Positions 4,939 to 5,398 of a stretch of 5,398 nt of DNA are shown in pieces (the stretch's first letter is position 1; the number at the start of each line of letters is the position of its first letter). Below the pieces are notes generated by a model. That model had not been told where the DNA came from, made no database searches, and saw only the letters and a program-made list of their open reading frames with translations. This DNA is from Porticoccus sp033791605. Its GTDB lineage: Bacteria > Pseudomonadota > Gammaproteobacteria > Pseudomonadales > Porticoccaceae. The position numbers were made by a program, and so were the translations under genes. The stretch spans positions 1 to 5,398 of the forward strand of contig JASJGJ010000165.1 of assembly GCA_033791605.1 (NCBI GenBank), read 5' to 3'.

Positions 4939-5398
4939 CTGTTTGCGTTGATGAGTGGGTGTGGTTGCTGACGGCGCTGAGACGGCGAATGATTTGGCGA
5001 ACCAAGTCATCGATCATTTCTCGTTTCAGCAGCTCGGCCTCCTCATTTTTTGATTGCACATCGTTTTCATCAAAGTCGAAGAATCTTTCAGTGCTGAGGG
5101 TGGTTTTTGGTAATAGTTGAGTTCCATCGACAGCAATGATTAGAACATCTACAAACTCAGTGAGTTGATACTCGGCTACCCTAGCACCGGAACTAACCGT
5201 GGCAGTGCGGCGAGTGCTTCTTTGGTTCATTGCTATGATGCTGAATTGTGCCTTGGCAGAACTATCAGCAATTGTGACATCATTGGCTTTTAGTGATCGG
5301 GTCAGGGTGCGATAAAAATCACTTTGCTTGTTTTGTCCGCTGATATAGACGCTGGAGATTTTGTTTTCTATTTGGCCGCCGCCTCGAAGATGCCAACC
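4919..5398 (-). CDS. lptE: LPS-assembly lipoprotein LptE, nearly complete mature part (N-terminus beyond right edge)
   Basis: LptE is the outer-membrane lipoprotein that sits inside the LptD barrel, assists its folding and binds LPS. The frame is open from 5398 to the TGA at 4919, giving 159 residues. It begins GWHLRGGG, the sequence that normally directly follows the lipidated cysteine, so only the signal peptide and that cysteine are probably missing. Further family features are the SSVYISGQNKQSDFYRTL segment, the beta-strand region AKAQFSIIAMNQRSTRRTAT, VAEYQLTEFVDVLI, and the helical end EEAELLKREMIDDLVRQI before a Ser/Thr/His-rich polar tail. An internal ATG at 5230 is not the true start. 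The stop overlaps the holA start by 17 nt. In most gammaproteobacteria leuS lies upstream, which would be off the right edge. Confidence 0.93.
   Translation of the reverse strand, partial: GWHLRGGGQIENKISSVYISGQNKQSDFYRTLTRSLKANDVTIADSSAKAQFSIIAMNQRSTRRTATVSSGARVAEYQLTEFVDVLIIAVDGTQLLPKTTLSTERFFDFDENDVQSKNEEAELLKREMIDDLVRQIIRRLSAVSNHTHSSTQTEDAPES

Noticed and set aside
4936..5010. ATG at 5010 as the holA start
   Set aside because: The added 25 residues lie wholly within lptE in another frame and are unlike HolA, whose family N-terminus matches MRLKAEQL at 4935.
4919..5230. A complete 103-residue gene starting at 5230
   Set aside because: The frame stays open to the window edge and encodes the LptE N-terminal sequence GWHLRGGG, so the ATG is internal to lptE.

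Overview
The window reads as chromosomal DNA from a Gram-negative gammaproteobacterium. Evidence is the LPS-export genes lptD and lptE, the lptE-holA pair, and an amgK-murU pair for MurNAc recycling placed divergently from lptD. That last arrangement is known from Pseudomonas and related non-enteric gammaproteobacteria. Base composition looks moderate (near 50% GC by eye) and fairly even across the genes. I see no mobile element, phage gene, CRISPR array, tRNA or rRNA. I cannot name the genus; a marine or Cellvibrio-like lineage is only a guess.

Layout: (1) the 5' two-thirds of lptD on the minus strand, running off the left edge; (2) a 128-bp divergent intergenic region with two candidate -10 boxes facing outward; (3) amgK and murU on the plus strand, separated by 47 nt that hold a perfect parS-like palindrome and a possible 14-codon leader ORF; (4) a small four-helix VanZ-family membrane protein with a TTG start; (5) holA on the minus strand, convergent with the VanZ gene, preceded by and overlapping lptE, which runs off the right edge just inside its expected lipidated N-terminus.

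Functionally, the two outer blocks encode both halves of the outer-membrane LPS translocon: the LptD barrel and the LptE lipoprotein plug. Between them lies a cell-wall recycling cassette in which AmgK phosphorylates MurNAc at the anomeric carbon and MurU converts the product to UDP-MurNAc, feeding peptidoglycan synthesis without MurA/MurB. HolA (DNA polymerase III delta) is the usual partner gene of lptE. Each of these genes is a known family, so I do not see a clear undescribed multi-gene system. The most interesting signals are structural: the split parS-like palindrome, a helix that buries the holA start codon around the lptE stop codon, several perfect tight hairpins, and the clustering of lptD and lptE around the recycling cassette.
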